Shown: positions 43,324 through 53,134 of the stretch, piece by piece
How the letters are laid out: each line of letters begins with the position of its first letter
How positions within the stretch are numbered: position 1 is the first letter of the stretch
NCBI RefSeq assembly: GCF_000024725.1
Contig: NC_013960.1
Location: 1,572,261 to 1,636,260, forward strand
Source of the DNA: Nitrosococcus halophilus Nc 4
GTDB taxonomy: Bacteria > Pseudomonadota > Gammaproteobacteria > Nitrosococcales > Nitrosococcaceae
Length of the DNA stretch: 64,000 bases
Reading direction: 5' to 3'
Made by a program: the position numbers and the translations under genes
The notes under the pieces: model-generated
What the model was told of the DNA's origin: nothing
The model's input: the letters and a program-made list of their open reading frames with translations, nothing else
Database searches by the model: none

Positions 43324-44421
43324 TTATCCGGAAATATCCACTATGGCTACCTCAACCCTGCGGGTCTTCCCCTCCCGTAATAGCGTCAATTCCGCTTTGT
43401 TGCCAATGCCTATTTCTGTCAATGCCGCAGCCAGCTCTGGTACCGACCTTACTCTCCGATTATTAACGTGGGTAATAATATCTCCCAGTTCACCTGTGGA
43501 TAAATTCATCCCTTTCAGCCCCGCTTTATCTGCCGGTGAGCCAGCTATCACTTCGGCGACAATGACTCCTTGAATCTCGAGACGGGCGGCAGCCTCTTCT
43601 GGCAAGGCAGCAATGCCGATGCCAGGGCGTGGGACTCTACCTTCTTTAATCAGTTGCGGCACCACCCGATTAACAATATCAATCGGAACAGCAAAGCCAA
43701 CGCCAGCAAAAGAGCCGGTCCCAGAGATAATGGCAGTCGTGACCCCAATCAGACGGCCTGCCGAATCCAAGAGTGGGCCTCCTGAATTTCCTGGATTGAT
43801 AGCCGCATCGGTTTGAATAACTCCCCGGATCTCTCGACCTGAAGCGGTTGGCAAGCGTCGATCGAGGGCACTAATGATCCCTTTGGTAAGAGTCCGGCTC
43901 AGACCGAAGGGGTTGCCGATGGCATAGGCCAATTGGCCAACCTGCAAGTTTTCAGAACTCCCAATAGGGATAGGAGAAAAGGTGCGTTGGGGGCGTAAAA
44001 TACGGAGTACCGCTAAATCATAGTCGGGTGCCGAGCCCAGAATTTTTGCCTCTAATAGTTCTTCAGAACCAAAGCGAACTCCCATCCTTTGGGCGCCTTC
44101 AACCACATGGTGATTGGTCACAATATGCCCGGCTTTGTCCCAGACAAATCCCGAACCAGTTCCTACCTGGGTTGGGCCAGGAGCAAAGGGAAAGAAGCCA
44201 CCCTCTCGCCTTTCCGTCATGATAAAAGCGACTGAAGGAGAGGTACGTTCAAAAATTTCGGTAGTAGTTTGCTCCGTTTCGGTCAGGGGAGCCCGAGGGG
44301 TTACGGGGTGAGGTTCAGCAGTATATCTGGAAAGAGCCAGGTAGACATAGTCATATCCGACCCATAAGGTTAATAATATCAAGCACCAAAGGACAATTAC
44401 TCGGGTAAAACGTTTATTCAT
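43324..44421 (-). CDS. HtrA/Deg-type serine protease with one PDZ domain
   Basis: A 365-residue protein from the ATG at 44421; a 404-codon frame from 44538 has a polar extension and is less likely. An N-terminal transmembrane helix (VIVLWCLILLTLWVGY) anchors it. The protease domain has His in VTNHHVVEGA, Asp in APDYDLAVLRI and Ser in INPGNSGGPLLD. A single C-terminal PDZ domain (about 270-360) makes it DegS/AlgW- or DegQ-like. The membrane anchor and single PDZ favour a DegS-like regulatory protease, but a housekeeping role is possible. Confidence 0.9.
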   Translation of the reverse strand: MNKRFTRVIVLWCLILLTLWVGYDYVYLALSRYTAEPHPVTPRAPLTETEQTTTEIFERTSPSVAFIMTERREGGFFPFAPGPTQVGTGSGFVWDKAGHIVTNHHVVEGAQRMGVRFGSEELLEAKILGSAPDYDLAVLRILRPQRTFSPIPIGSSENLQVGQLAYAIGNPFGLSRTLTKGIISALDRRLPTASGREIRGVIQTDAAINPGNSGGPLLDSAGRLIGVTTAIISGTGSFAGVGFAVPIDIVNRVVPQLIKEGRVPRPGIGIAALPEEAAARLEIQGVIVAEVIAGSPADKAGLKGMNLSTGELGDIITHVNNRRVRSVPELAAALTEIGIGNKAELTLLREGKTRRVEVAIVDISG

Positions 44422-44742
44422 GGGGTAATTCTTTTTAGTTGGCTTTGCCTCGGCGTCATTGCTAAGGGTTTGTTGTGGCGTCCTTTTGTGGGTAGAGTGG
44501 ATGGAATGGGGCAAAATCCATCGATTAGGTTGTAGCATTTTTATGGCTATCTTTCAAACTCTGTCTTGAAGCAGCGTACTCCTTATACTCTTTAAGGTTT
44601 AAAGCGATAGAGAATGAATTCATCGATCCTGGTGGCTACAATATGCTAAGTTTATAATGAATGGGACTGAAAGTTTATTTGCAACAAGCTTGTGGGCAGC
44701 GTCCAGTGACAATTATTTCCCTATTCCTGATAGGAGTTGCTT

Positions 44743-46668
44743 ATGAATAATGAAAAGCAATCCTACCCACCTCAACCAGAGCCCTCCCTTAACTGGCGTT
44801 ATCTGCTCTGGATGATTTTGGTGATAATTTTTCTCATGTACTGGTTGGGTAGTGCGAATCGCCAAGCAGTGGATGAGATCACCTATACAGAATTCAAGCA
44901 AGCCTTGCGCCAAGGGCAGATCGCAGAGGTCACCCTAGAGGGGCAACGAATTGCGGGAACCTATACCGGAACCTATAGGGATGCACAGGCAGAGGGTGAA
45001 GGAATAGGAGCGAAAAAATTCTCCACGACGAGGCCACCCTTTGAGGATCCAGAGCTAATGAGTTTATTGGAACAGCAAGGGGTCACAGTGCGGGCAGAGA
45101 GCCAAGAAACCTCCTTGTGGGCGCAGGCTATCATTGGAATGTTGCCTTGGCTCTTAATATTGGGGCTAATTTTCTATGCTTCCTATAAGATGCAGCAACG
45201 GATGATGGGAGGAGGGGCCCGCGGTGGGCCTTTTGGTTTTGGTAAGGCTCCGGTAAAGCGTTTTCGTGAAGGGAGTACAGGTATTACCTTTGAGGATGTT
45301 GCGGGGGTGGAAAATGCTAAGCGCGATCTTCACGAAATCGTCGATTACTTGAAAGATCCAGGGCGATTTAAAGAAGTAGGCGCCAAAATTCCTAAAGGTA
45401 TTCTTCTTATGGGTCCCCCAGGAACGGGAAAAACTCTCTTGGCTAAGGCAGTCGCCGGCGAGGCGGGAGTGCCTTTTTATAGTATCAGCGGATCAGACTT
45501 TATAGAGATGTTCGTGGGGGTAGGGGCAGCCCGGGTACGGGATATGTTTAAGGCCGCCAAAGAAGAGGCTCCCTCGATTTTATTTATTGATGAAATTGAT
45601 TCTGTGGGACGAGCACGGGGAACAGGACTAGGGGGTGGCCATGACGAACGGGAGCAGACCTTAAATCAGATCTTAGGTGAGATGGATGGTTTTGCAGCCC
45701 AGGAGAATGTGGTGGTCTTGGCTGCTACTAATCGTCCTGACGTGCTCGATCCAGCCTTGCTTCGGCCGGGACGGTTTGACCGTAAAGTTATTCTTGAACT
45801 TCCCGACAAAAAAGCTCGCCAAAAGGTTCTGGAAGTCCATGCCAAGGAAGTGCCTCTAGCGGAAGATGTGGATTTGGAGGTTATCGCTAAGCGCACGGTA
45901 GGCTTTTCAGGCGCCGATCTCGCCAATTTAGTCAATGAGGCTGCCTTATTGACCGCGCGGGAGCGGAAGAAAAAAGTAGATATGGATATGCTGAATCTTG
46001 CCCGGGATAAAATTGTGTTAGGCGCTGAGCGAGAGACGATACTGAGTGAGGAGGAGAAAAAACTTGTTGCTTACCATGAATCAGGTCATGCCTTGATGGC
46101 CTGGTTATTGCCAGAGGCCGATCCCTTGGATAAGGTAACGATTATTCCCCATGGTATGGCTTTAGGGGCAACGGAACAGGTCCCGGAAGAGGATCGGCAC
46201 AACTTGAAACATAGTTATTTGCTTGATCGTCTTGGGGTGATGTTGGGGGGACGCGTAGCGGAAAAAATTATTTTTGGCGATGTGACATCAGGCGCTGAAT
46301 CTGATCTTAAGCAAGCCACTCAACTAGCACGCCGCATGGTTTGTCAATGGGGAATGAGCGACAAACTTGGGGCAGCGGCTTTTCGGCGTGGCGAGGAGCA
46401 TGTTTTTCTGGGCCGGGAGCTGACCCAACAGAGGGATTTTAGTGAGCAGACAGCGCAACTCATTGATGATGAAATTCGGCGTATTCTCGATGAAGTAGAA
46501 AGAAAAGCAGAGAATTTGATGCAAAAACATCGTGACAAGTTGGAGGCGCTAGCTAAAGCGCTTATCGAAACGGAGACTCTTGATGCCGATGAAATAAAAA
46601 GAATTTTTAAAGGTGTTAAAGCACAAGGACGGAGCCGAGGTGAGGCTGTTGCGACTAGTACAGGGTGA
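44743..46668 (+). CDS. ftsH: ATP-dependent zinc metalloprotease FtsH
   Basis: A 641-residue membrane protease. The ATG at 44743 follows aggagttgctt. Two N-terminal transmembrane helices ([14 protein letters not shown] and [16 protein letters not shown]) flank a periplasmic loop. The AAA domain has Walker A GPPGTGKT, Walker [10 protein letters not shown] and second region of homology [16 protein letters not shown]. The M41 peptidase site is HESGH. Its place beside an HtrA-type gene suggests an envelope-quality-control pair, although they are convergent-free and separately transcribed. Confidence 0.97.
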   Translation: MNNEKQSYPPQPEPSLNWRYLLWMILVIIFLMYWLGSANRQAVDEITYTEFKQALRQGQIAEVTLEGQRIAGTYTGTYRDAQAEGEGIGAKKFSTTRPPFEDPELMSLLEQQGVTVRAESQETSLWAQAIIGMLPWLLILGLIFYASYKMQQRMMGGGARGGPFGFGKAPVKRFREGSTGITFEDVAGVENAKRDLHEIVDYLKDPGRFKEVGAKIPKGILLMGPPGTGKTLLAKAVAGEAGVPFYSISGSDFIEMFVGVGAARVRDMFKAAKEEAPSILFIDEIDSVGRARGTGLGGGHDEREQTLNQILGEMDGFAAQENVVVLAATNRPDVLDPALLRPGRFDRKVILELPDKKARQKVLEVHAKEVPLAEDVDLEVIAKRTVGFSGADLANLVNEAALLTARERKKKVDMDMLNLARDKIVLGAERETILSEEEKKLVAYHESGHALMAWLLPEADPLDKVTIIPHGMALGATEQVPEEDRHNLKHSYLLDRLGVMLGGRVAEKIIFGDVTSGAESDLKQATQLARRMVCQWGMSDKLGAAAFRRGEEHVFLGRELTQQRDFSEQTAQLIDDEIRRILDEVERKAENLMQKHRDKLEALAKALIETETLDADEIKRIFKGVKAQGRSRGEAVATSTG

Positions 46669-46687
46669 ATGCACGTAGGTAAGGGCT

Positions 46688-47677
46688 TTAATTGAAAAAA
46701 TTGACTACTTTATTTTGGTCTTCTTCTCTGCCGGTATTTCTAATAAGGTTAAGGCGGTTGTAAAGAGTTTTTAAACTAATACCAAGGCATTGCGCTGTTT
46801 GTTTCTTATCCCCTTTAAAATGCTCTAGTGTAGCAAGTATGAGGTTTCTTTCCACTTCTTCAATGGGTAAGCCTACTAAGGAGTGAACAAAATTTTCCTG
46901 GTAGCCGTTATTATCTTGAAATGGCCTCTTATGAAAATCCTTATCATCTATTTCATCATCTGCCAGAATAAAAGCATGGTGAATAGCATGCCGTAATTCT
47001 CGTATGTTCCCAGGCCAACTATTTTTAGAAATGTATTGTAAGGCATCATTTGTGAGCCGTTTATCCTCTTTGTAAATTTCATTAAAACCCTCAAGAAAAT
47101 ACTGTGCCAGTAATATAGCGTCTTCTTCTCGCTCACGTAACGGAGGAAGATGGATTGGGAATTCTGTTAATCGGAAAAATAGGTCATGACGTAGTTTACC
47201 TGCCTCGACCGCTTGCCAGGGATCAATATTTGTTGCGGCAATAAATCGTATGTCTGTTTTAATTTCCCGATAGCCTCCAACTCGTATAAAAGTGGCTGTT
47301 TCCAGGGCGCGTAGCAGATAAACCTGAAAGTTAGAGGGCATTTCTGTAATTTCATCGAGGAAAAGAGTCCCGCCGTTAGCACGCTCAAAGTATCCCTGAT
47401 GCTGGCGGACAGCTCCTGTGAAACTACCTCTTTCGTGGCCAAATAACTCGGTGTTTAACAGGTCACTGGACAAAGCTCCACAATTCACTGGAAGAAAGGG
47501 CCCTTTATGGCGATTGCTGAGACCATGTATTGCGCGTGCAACTAATTCTTTTCCTGTACCACTTTCACCATATAGTAATACCGTTGCATCCAGAGGCGCT
47601 ACCTTCTTTATAGCTTTATACAAGCTGCGCATCCCTTTGGACGTTCCCACTATTTGTTTGATTCCACTATATTTCAT
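46688..47677 (-). CDS. PspF-like sigma-54-dependent activator
   Basis: A 329-residue activator with no N-terminal receiver or sensory domain. The AAA+ domain has Walker A GESGTGKE, a sigma-54-contact loop GSFTGA (usual form GAFTGA) and Walker [12 protein letters not shown] Fis-type helix-turn-helix is at the C terminus ([19 protein letters not shown]). This size and architecture match PspF, which is held inactive by a partner rather than by phosphorylation. No PspA homologue is seen in the window. Three sigma-54 promoter matches elsewhere in the window are candidate targets. Confidence 0.9.
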   Translation of the reverse strand: MKYSGIKQIVGTSKGMRSLYKAIKKVAPLDATVLLYGESGTGKELVARAIHGLSNRHKGPFLPVNCGALSSDLLNTELFGHERGSFTGAVRQHQGYFERANGGTLFLDEITEMPSNFQVYLLRALETATFIRVGGYREIKTDIRFIAATNIDPWQAVEAGKLRHDLFFRLTEFPIHLPPLREREEDAILLAQYFLEGFNEIYKEDKRLTNDALQYISKNSWPGNIRELRHAIHHAFILADDEIDDKDFHKRPFQDNNGYQENFVHSLVGLPIEEVERNLILATLEHFKGDKKQTAQCLGISLKTLYNRLNLIRNTGREEDQNKVVNFFN

Positions 47678-48186
47678 TGTGAACTAGGTGTCTGTCGATA
47701 GATGTTTCGGGAGAAAACGCGATTGATCCTTAGTTTATCTATAATAAATAAACTTACAGGCTCAGAGATAAGTGCAGGCTGTATGATTAAAATCTTAGGG
47801 GGTGGAGTTTAGAAGTAAATAAGGGTTTACCCCCAGATGTGGAGTGAATGAACAAACTTGAATGATTTTCTGACGGACCAACGCTTTCCTGTCTTTAAGC
47901 TATTGAAATATTTGCGCTCTTAGACGTTAATTCGCGGCTAAATATTTTGTTTTAGGGGAAATAACAATTAGCGGGGGGTTTTGCTACGCGTATCCACTTC
48001 CTTACTTGAGCAGGAGTTTTGTAGGGTGGGCAGAGCGCAGCGATGTGCACCTTCTGCGGGTATTCTTCGGATATCCTCGTTTGCTTAAGTGGTTAGTTTC
48101 GCTGCACTCAGCTCACCCTAGTCATAAAGGATTCTCCAACAGTCTCTAGAGATAGAGAGGCTGCGGGTGAAATTTATAGCAGCTCG
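47678..48186. other. Intergenic region with imperfect palindrome
   Basis: About 509 bp with no gene. Between 48023 and 48114, tagggtgggcagagcgcagc and gctgcactcagctcacccta are inverted with several mismatches, which resembles a small REP/MITE-type element of a second family. Nothing else was recognised. Confidence 0.5.
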
Positions 48187-48330
48187 CTAGAATAATAATA
48201 AAACAAGCAATATAATCAAAATAAGAGTTAATATTCCACTCGGATAATAACCCCAGCCTCTACTATAAGGCCATGCTGGAGCAGCACCCACAATCAATAG
48301 CACTATCAAGATGAGTAATAAAGTTTCCAT
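48187..48330 (-). CDS. DUF3309-family small membrane protein
   Basis: A 47-residue protein beginning METLLLILIVLLIVGAAPA. Its centre WPYSRGWGYYPSGIL is characteristic of DUF3309, and a second hydrophobic segment ends the protein. The function is unknown; such genes are common near stress genes. It starts 8 bp after the CsbD stop. Confidence 0.9.
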   Translation of the reverse strand: METLLLILIVLLIVGAAPAWPYSRGWGYYPSGILTLILIILLVLLLF

Positions 48331-48338
48331 ACTTTCCA

Positions 48339-48542
48339 CTATAAGCTGTTTGTAAAGTCTTCTAACTGGCGTTCTGCTTCCTCCCTACCAATGCCATAAC
48401 GTTCTTGTAACTTGCCTACAAGAATATCTCGGTTACCTGCAATTTCATCAATTTCATCATCGGTTAATTGACCCCATTGTTGTCTAATTTTTCCACTGAA
48501 TTGTTTCCAATTACCTTTAATTTGATCCCAATTAATAGCCAT
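48339..48542 (-). CDS. CsbD-family stress-response protein
   Basis: A 67-residue protein with the CsbD family pattern: WDQIKGNWKQFSGKIRQQWG near the N terminus, then GKLQERYGIGREEAERQLED. CsbD-like proteins are induced by general or osmotic stress. A ggagat site precedes the ATG at 48542. Cotranscribed with DUF3309. Confidence 0.93.
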   Translation of the reverse strand: MAINWDQIKGNWKQFSGKIRQQWGQLTDDEIDEIAGNRDILVGKLQERYGIGREEAERQLEDFTNSL

Positions 48543-48597
48543 AATTATCTCCTTTTTTACTTTAAGACCTTAAGATCTAAATAAATAGCTATGGAAT

Positions 48598-48629
48598 TTA
48601 TTTGTGTGACTTCCTTGTCACACAAATAA
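48598..48629. terminator. Hairpin between the EF-hand and CsbD genes
   Basis: ttatttgtgtgac (48598-48610) and gtcacacaaataa (48617-48629) form a perfect 13-bp stem with a 6-base loop, immediately downstream of the EF-hand stop. No long T-tract follows, so it may attenuate or stabilise the transcript rather than terminate it fully. Confidence 0.6.
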
Positions 48630-48642
48630 ATATAATTGTTAA

Positions 48643-48978
48643 TTAATTACCTCCATAGCCTCCTCCACTAGGCTGGCCTTCTTCCTGAGGGCGCATGGAT
48701 TTTTCCTCCTCCATGATTTCAAAGGCACTAAACTCGGATCTATCAATTTTCTGATCGCTATTCCTGTCAGCTTCATCAAATTTTGAGCTTAGTGTGCGCC
48801 AATCTCTCGCTTCCTCTTCACTAATATAACCATCCTGATTTTGGTCTAGCCCTGAGAATGTTTGTTGTTGCTGGCCTTCTTCCATTCCCTGACCGGCAGA
48901 GAATGCCGTATTTGCTAGCATAAAGGAGAGAGCAGCGGCAGAAATCGAAATAAGGTTAAATAATTTTTTCCTATTCAT
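48643..48978 (-). CDS. Exported EF-hand protein
   Basis: A 111-residue protein with a signal peptide (ISISAAALSFMLANTAFSA). It has two EF-hand loops: DQNQDGYISEEE and DRNSDQKIDRSE. The tail SEFSAFEIMEEEK is shared with the fused PRC-EF protein at 57580-58293. It lies 74 bp downstream of the PRC-barrel gene on the same strand, so a sigma-54-driven operon is plausible. Confidence 0.88.
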   Translation of the reverse strand: MNRKKLFNLISISAAALSFMLANTAFSAGQGMEEGQQQQTFSGLDQNQDGYISEEEARDWRTLSSKFDEADRNSDQKIDRSEFSAFEIMEEEKSMRPQEEGQPSGGGYGGN

Positions 48979-49052
48979 GGATTTATTCCTCTTTAGTGTT
49001 GAATATTACGTTGCACAACCGTAATTTCCGTTATTTGGGGTTGCTAGACACT

Positions 49053-49595
49053 TTACTGAGTTTCAGGTTCTTCGGTTTCTTGGCTCTCGAAAGCGCTGAA
49101 CTCAGTTACTTGCGCTTCTGTGGGCCAACTATCCTCATTAAAGGTAGGTGCATCAGATAGCTGTTCTTTAGTTATATCCATGTTCAGGATATAGTGATCT
49201 CCTTCAGGAGATAGCTGAAGCAATTTCCAGGACACAGCAGTCATTTTTGCTCCTATATCGAGTAGTCCTCCTCCATGGAATAAGACCGCATACTTTATTT
49301 GGCCCGATTCATCAATAACTAATTCATTAATTTCTCCTAAGTCTTCATCCCTCCGATTTTTCACCGATTTTCCAATCAATTCACTTGCCTTATAGGCGTC
49401 TTTCGGTAACGTTTGTTCAGGAGCTTGCTCCTGGGTATTGGTTTTCTGTTGTTGCTCCAAATCCTGATTTGCGGACAGAACTTTTCCTGGCAGGGCTATG
49501 GATAAGGCAATGCTAGATACAAAAATTATGGTTTTTCCTGGTGGCTTGATATTAAAAATTAACTTATTCATATTCATATTCATATTCATATTCAT
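49053..49595 (-). CDS. Exported PRC-barrel domain protein
   Basis: A 180-residue protein. It starts with five Met-Asn pairs, then a signal peptide (KTIIFVSSIALSIALPG). The PRC-barrel (about 70-150) contains ASELIGKSVKN and EINELVIDESGQIKYAVL. PRC-barrels bind partners or ligands in RNA-processing and electron-transfer proteins; the role here is unknown. The C-terminal tail EFSAFESQETEE resembles the end of the EF-hand proteins here, suggesting descent from a PRC-EF fusion (see 57580-58293). A sigma-54 promoter lies upstream. Confidence 0.87.
   Translation of the reverse strand: MNMNMNMNMNKLIFNIKPPGKTIIFVSSIALSIALPGKVLSANQDLEQQQKTNTQEQAPEQTLPKDAYKASELIGKSVKNRRDEDLGEINELVIDESGQIKYAVLFHGGGLLDIGAKMTAVSWKLLQLSPEGDHYILNMDITKEQLSDAPTFNEDSWPTEAQVTEFSAFESQETEEPETQ
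49566..49595 (-). repeat. Five tandem hexamers forming stacked start codons
   Basis: attcat is repeated five times, encoding Met-Asn-Met-Asn on the minus strand and giving five in-frame ATGs at the start of the PRC-barrel gene. Such short tandem repeats are prone to slippage, which here would change only the N terminus by two residues per unit. Confidence 0.9.
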
Positions 49596-49649
49596 AAACT
49601 ATTTCTCTTAACCTTACTGCTGTTCAAATTTTGTTTTATTTGATAGCGA

Positions 49650-49664
49650 GCAAAAACAGTGCCA
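49650..49664 (-). promoter_or_regulatory. Sigma-54 (-24/-12) promoter upstream of PRC-barrel gene
   Basis: On the minus strand, tggcactgtttttgc matches the consensus TGGCAC-N5-TTGC exactly, with ten bases between GG and GC. It lies 55 bp upstream of the first ATG of the PRC-barrel gene. Confidence 0.75.
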
Positions 49665-49878
49665 TTGCCGGGAAGGGATAACTATATCTGATTGGGAATC
49701 TATAAGGGTTTGATATTTTTGGTTTTGCGGAATTATGAGTAAGCTAAACTTGCAATATTCTTTTTTCGTCGTATTGTAATTGGGTATATACCTTAGCAAT
49801 TTTTACAAATCTAAACCCATGGAAAAATTTAAGGATTTAAGGATTTAAGGACTCTACTCTAAGGAATAAAAAACTAAG

Positions 49879-51207
49879 ATGAAAACATATCTTTTGAATT
49901 TGTTAGAAAAGCTACGGGATAGCTACTTATTTATTCCTATCTTGATGTTATTGCTAGCTATTAGCCTGAGTGCTGCATCACTTATGCTGGATAGGGTGTT
50001 TGATATCAATAAATTTTGGTGGGGGTTTAGTTGGATTTACGTTGGGGATGTGGATGGTGCCCGCGCAGTGTTATCTTCGATCGCCTCCTCTATGATTACA
50101 GTAGCAGGCGTATTATTCTCTGTCACAATGCTGACATTAAGTTTAGCATCATCACAGTTTGGTCCAAGTCTGCTGCGGAACTTTCTTCAGGATATGCTTA
50201 ATCAGTTTGTTTTAGGCGCTTTTATTGCAACATATATCTATTGCCTGTTGGTGTTGCGAGATGTGGAAGGTAAATCTGATTATGTTCCTAATCTTTCAGT
50301 AACTTTGGCTGTGGCATGGGCACTTCTTGATGTAGCACTACTCATTATATTTATACATAATACCACTGCTTCTATCCGGATCGATAATATCATCGCAACT
50401 GCGGGGTTAGGGTTATGTAAGAGTATTGAGCGTCACTTTCCTGATCCAATATCTACTGCTACAAACAACTCTAAAGATGTTTTTGAATATCCGGAGGAAT
50501 GCTATTTAGTTATGGCCCCAAATAGTGGCTATATACAAGGCATTGATAAGCATGGCTTAGTAGAGTTGGCTACTCATAATAATGTTACAATCCAAGTTGA
50601 ACATCGGCCAGGGGATTTTATAGTTGAAGGTTCCCTTGTAGCAAAAGTGTGGGCAACCAAGTGCCCCGATAAGAAGGTAGAAGAACAGGTGCATACTGCT
50701 ATTTTTATTGGCAGGCGGGCTCTATCTGAGCAAGATGTAGAATTTGAGATTCGGCAGTTGGTACAAGTGGCTGTTCGGGCACTTTCGCCTGGGATTAATG
50801 ATCCCTTTACCGCTAACATTTGTTTGGATCACCTTGGAGCTGGATTGGCGTTACTAGCTAAAAGAGCCCTTCCAGAACCTTACCTTCGGGATGGGCAGGG
50901 AACAGTCCGCCTAGTTCTTAATCGACCTAACTTTTCCACCATCAGTGCCTCCGCATTTGATCCGATTCGTCAATCGGGAATTAATAGTGTCCCTGTTGTG
51001 ATTCATTTTCTGAAAACGATAACTAAAATAGCTTTTACTATTGAACGTAGAGAAGATGGTGAAGCGCTGCACCTACAGGCTGAGAGGGTGCGTGCAAGTT
51101 GTATAAAATTATCTTTGGAAAGAGATGACTTTGAGGCAGTAGAAAGACATTATAACTTCTTTATTAAAGCTCTCTCTAGTAGCCTGGGAAAGCGTACAGT
51201 CGTTTGA
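49879..51207 (+). CDS. DUF2254-family membrane protein
   Basis: A 442-residue protein with about four transmembrane helices in the first half (LFIPILMLLLAISLSAASL, TVAGVLFSVTMLTLSLASS, FVLGAFIATYIYCLLVL, LLDVALLIIFIHNTTASI). A soluble C-terminal region has VQVAVRALSPGINDPFTA, the DUF2254 hallmark. The function is unknown. A small direct repeat (aaggattt, twice, near 49828-49848) precedes the gene. Confidence 0.88.
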   Translation: MKTYLLNLLEKLRDSYLFIPILMLLLAISLSAASLMLDRVFDINKFWWGFSWIYVGDVDGARAVLSSIASSMITVAGVLFSVTMLTLSLASSQFGPSLLRNFLQDMLNQFVLGAFIATYIYCLLVLRDVEGKSDYVPNLSVTLAVAWALLDVALLIIFIHNTTASIRIDNIIATAGLGLCKSIERHFPDPISTATNNSKDVFEYPEECYLVMAPNSGYIQGIDKHGLVELATHNNVTIQVEHRPGDFIVEGSLVAKVWATKCPDKKVEEQVHTAIFIGRRALSEQDVEFEIRQLVQVAVRALSPGINDPFTANICLDHLGAGLALLAKRALPEPYLRDGQGTVRLVLNRPNFSTISASAFDPIRQSGINSVPVVIHFLKTITKIAFTIERREDGEALHLQAERVRASCIKLSLERDDFEAVERHYNFFIKALSSSLGKRTVV

Positions 51208-51303
51208 TTTTTTGATTGGGTCTAAAAAGCACTAAATTCAGCGCGATCTATTTTATGGGCACTATAATTTTGTAAATTATATACGAGGAAATGTTATATT
51301 TCT

Positions 51304-52215
51304 ATGCACTCGCAGCTAGCGGTAGTCATTAATATTTCTTCTGGACAGGGTTTATCTTTATCTTCAGATTCTTTCCGAGACCATTTGCAGACGCTCTTTG
51401 CTATACACCACTTAGAGGCTGAGTTTTATTGGGTGAATCTTGAGCAGTTGACAGAGGTGTTGAATGAGATTTGTCGTCGGAAGTTTACTACCGTAGTTGT
51501 TGGGGGGGGTGATGGAACACTTAGAACAGCAGCGAGCGCTCTTTCCCAGACTTCTATAACCCTAGGAATACTACCATTAGGGACGTTTAATCATTTTTCC
51601 CGTACTTTAGGAATTCCTCTCATATTAGATGAGGCGGTTAAGGTCATTGCGAAAGGTGCTCGAATACTCGTCGATGTGGCTGAAGTCAATGGATATACCT
51701 TTATCAATAACGCCTCCGTAGGGATCTACGTCCGCGCGGTGCGCTTGCGTGAGATGCTACGACGCCGGTTAGGATTACCCAAGATGCCGGCAATGGTTTA
51801 TGCTCTTTTGGCCGTGTTGTGGCGTTTGCCTCGCCTCGATCTACGACTGGCCTCTCTGCCAACGGGATTCCAATCGGTTCGGGTGCCCTTTGTGTTTATT
51901 GGTAATAATCCTTACACTTCTAAACCCTTACCTTTGGTTCGGGAGAATGGCCTAGCGCAGGGTTGCCTCAGCGTCTTATTTACCCCTGGAGTTAGCCGGA
52001 AAAGCCTTATCATGATGGCGACAAAGGCGTTTCTTCGGCCCATTCAGCAAGATCCGGCTTTTGAAGAGCGCCATGTACAGGAACTCATTATTAGAAGTGC
52101 TAAACGACGATTATATGTAGCCCTGGATGGAGAGGTTATTGCTTTACGTTCCCCACTTGTTTTTCGCACACGACCACAAGCCCTGCAGGTCATTGGAGCA
52201 GAGTTCCATTCCTAA
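51304..52215 (+). CDS. Diacylglycerol kinase-family lipid kinase
   Basis: A 303-residue protein with the DAGK signature VVGGGDGTLRTAAS and the downstream LPLGTFNHFSRTLG. The first Asn-Pro is replaced (ININ-like INISSGQG), so it is a divergent member. A C-terminal beta domain is present. It is a paralogue of 27002-27994. It lies 97 bp downstream of DUF2254 and is followed by a strong terminator. Confidence 0.87.
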   Translation: MHSQLAVVINISSGQGLSLSSDSFRDHLQTLFAIHHLEAEFYWVNLEQLTEVLNEICRRKFTTVVVGGGDGTLRTAASALSQTSITLGILPLGTFNHFSRTLGIPLILDEAVKVIAKGARILVDVAEVNGYTFINNASVGIYVRAVRLREMLRRRLGLPKMPAMVYALLAVLWRLPRLDLRLASLPTGFQSVRVPFVFIGNNPYTSKPLPLVRENGLAQGCLSVLFTPGVSRKSLIMMATKAFLRPIQQDPAFEERHVQELIIRSAKRRLYVALDGEVIALRSPLVFRTRPQALQVIGAEFHS

Positions 52216-52259
52216 CCAATTGGGCGCTTCCGCATAGATTGTTTAGGGCGAGTGATACC

Positions 52260-52304
52260 TGTGGGCACGGCCATTTCAGGCCGAGCCCACAATAAAATTT
52301 TTTT
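52260..52304. terminator. Bidirectional-type intrinsic terminator
   Basis: tgtgggcacggcc and ggccgagcccaca (52260-52291) form a long GC-rich stem with loop atttca, followed on the plus strand by aaaattttttt. It lies between the convergent lipid kinase and lipoprotein genes and should serve the plus-strand gene, and perhaps both. Confidence 0.85.
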
Positions 52305-52311
52305 GGGAAGC

Positions 52312-52617
52312 CTATTGAGTCCGTTCTTCAATGGCCTCACCGGTCTTTTCTGCCGTATCCCCCGCCTCTTCAAGTGCTTGTTCGGTGGTTTCTTGTGCGG
52401 CTTCACCTGTTTCTTCCAAGCGTTCTCGAGTAGCTTCATAGGCTTGTTCAGTGGTTTCCTTTACAGCCTGGCCAGCTTCCTCTAAGCGCTCACCTGCTTC
52501 CTCCATTGTTTGGTCAATTCTTTCACCGGCGCTTTCAGCCGGCCCCTCTTGCTCACAGCCGATTAACCAAACGCTACATGCGAATAGAAAGGTCATGATG
52601 ATAAGCTTCGTTTTCAT
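52312..52617 (-). CDS. Small acidic helical lipoprotein
   Basis: A 101-residue protein from the ATG at 52617 (gaaggagaaaaa upstream). The signal ends in lipobox WLIGC, after which CEQEGPAESAGE is identical to the lipoprotein at 59084. The rest is an Ala/Glu-rich repetitive coiled coil with approximate 11-residue units (EEAGERLEEAGQ, ETTEQAYEATRE, ETTEQALEEAG), like LEA- or apolipoprotein-type sequences. A desiccation or osmotic role is inference. Confidence 0.87.
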   Translation of the reverse strand: MKTKLIIMTFLFACSVWLIGCEQEGPAESAGERIDQTMEEAGERLEEAGQAVKETTEQAYEATRERLEETGEAAQETTEQALEEAGDTAEKTGEAIEERTQ

Positions 52618-52668
52618 TTTTTCTCCTTCTGTGAAGTATTTTTTAAAAATTATTTTAATTTCATGCAC

Positions 52669-52803
52669 TTATAGTTGCAGTAAACCCAATAGCCCTACCA
52701 GGATAAGGTAAATAGCGACCACAAAATTTAAAATCTGTGGCCGAACGAGGATGAGTATTCCTCCTAGTAAAGCTATCACCGATTCAAGGAATAAGGGACT
52801 CAT
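52669..52803 (-). CDS. DUF3096-family small membrane protein
   Basis: A 44-residue protein, MSPLFLESVIALLGGILILV then RPQILNFVVAIYLILVG, with two hydrophobic segments separated by RP, as in DUF3096. The ATG at 52803 follows gaggagga. Longer upstream codons are not supported. Confidence 0.85.
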   Translation of the reverse strand: MSPLFLESVIALLGGILILVRPQILNFVVAIYLILVGLLGLLQL

Positions 52804-52849
52804 CAATCCTCCTCGACAGAAGCATGGCTGAAAATACTTATATAAAGCA

Positions 52850-53134
52850 TCATTGTGTTGCCCGATGGACAGCGCTCTTAAGGTCCTGCCAAGTTTTTTC
52901 AAGATCGTTTTTTAGATCATCCGAAGCTTGTTCAGAAGAGCGGGAAATTTGCTCTATCTTTGCTTCGAACGCGTTGCGCTTTTCTTGTAAGGTAGACAAT
53001 AGCTTTTCTTTGTCTTCCCTGAGCTTGACATCAGCGGCGGCTTCCTCGGATACAGCCTTTAACTTGTCCATCTCCGCATCTATCTGCTTTAGTTGTGCTT
53101 TGAACTTGTCTATAAGGGCTTCTTTGGTAGACAT
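52850..53134 (-). CDS. Coiled-coil small protein (sll1863-like stress protein)
   Basis: A 94-residue, highly charged protein predicted to be one long coiled coil (KFKAQLKQIDAEMDKLKAV, LREDKEKLLSTLQEKRN). It resembles the family annotated as sll1863-type stress response, but that assignment rests on composition and length. It lies in the same run as DUF3096 and the lipoprotein. Confidence 0.7.
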   Translation of the reverse strand: MSTKEALIDKFKAQLKQIDAEMDKLKAVSEEAAADVKLREDKEKLLSTLQEKRNAFEAKIEQISRSSEQASDDLKNDLEKTWQDLKSAVHRATQ

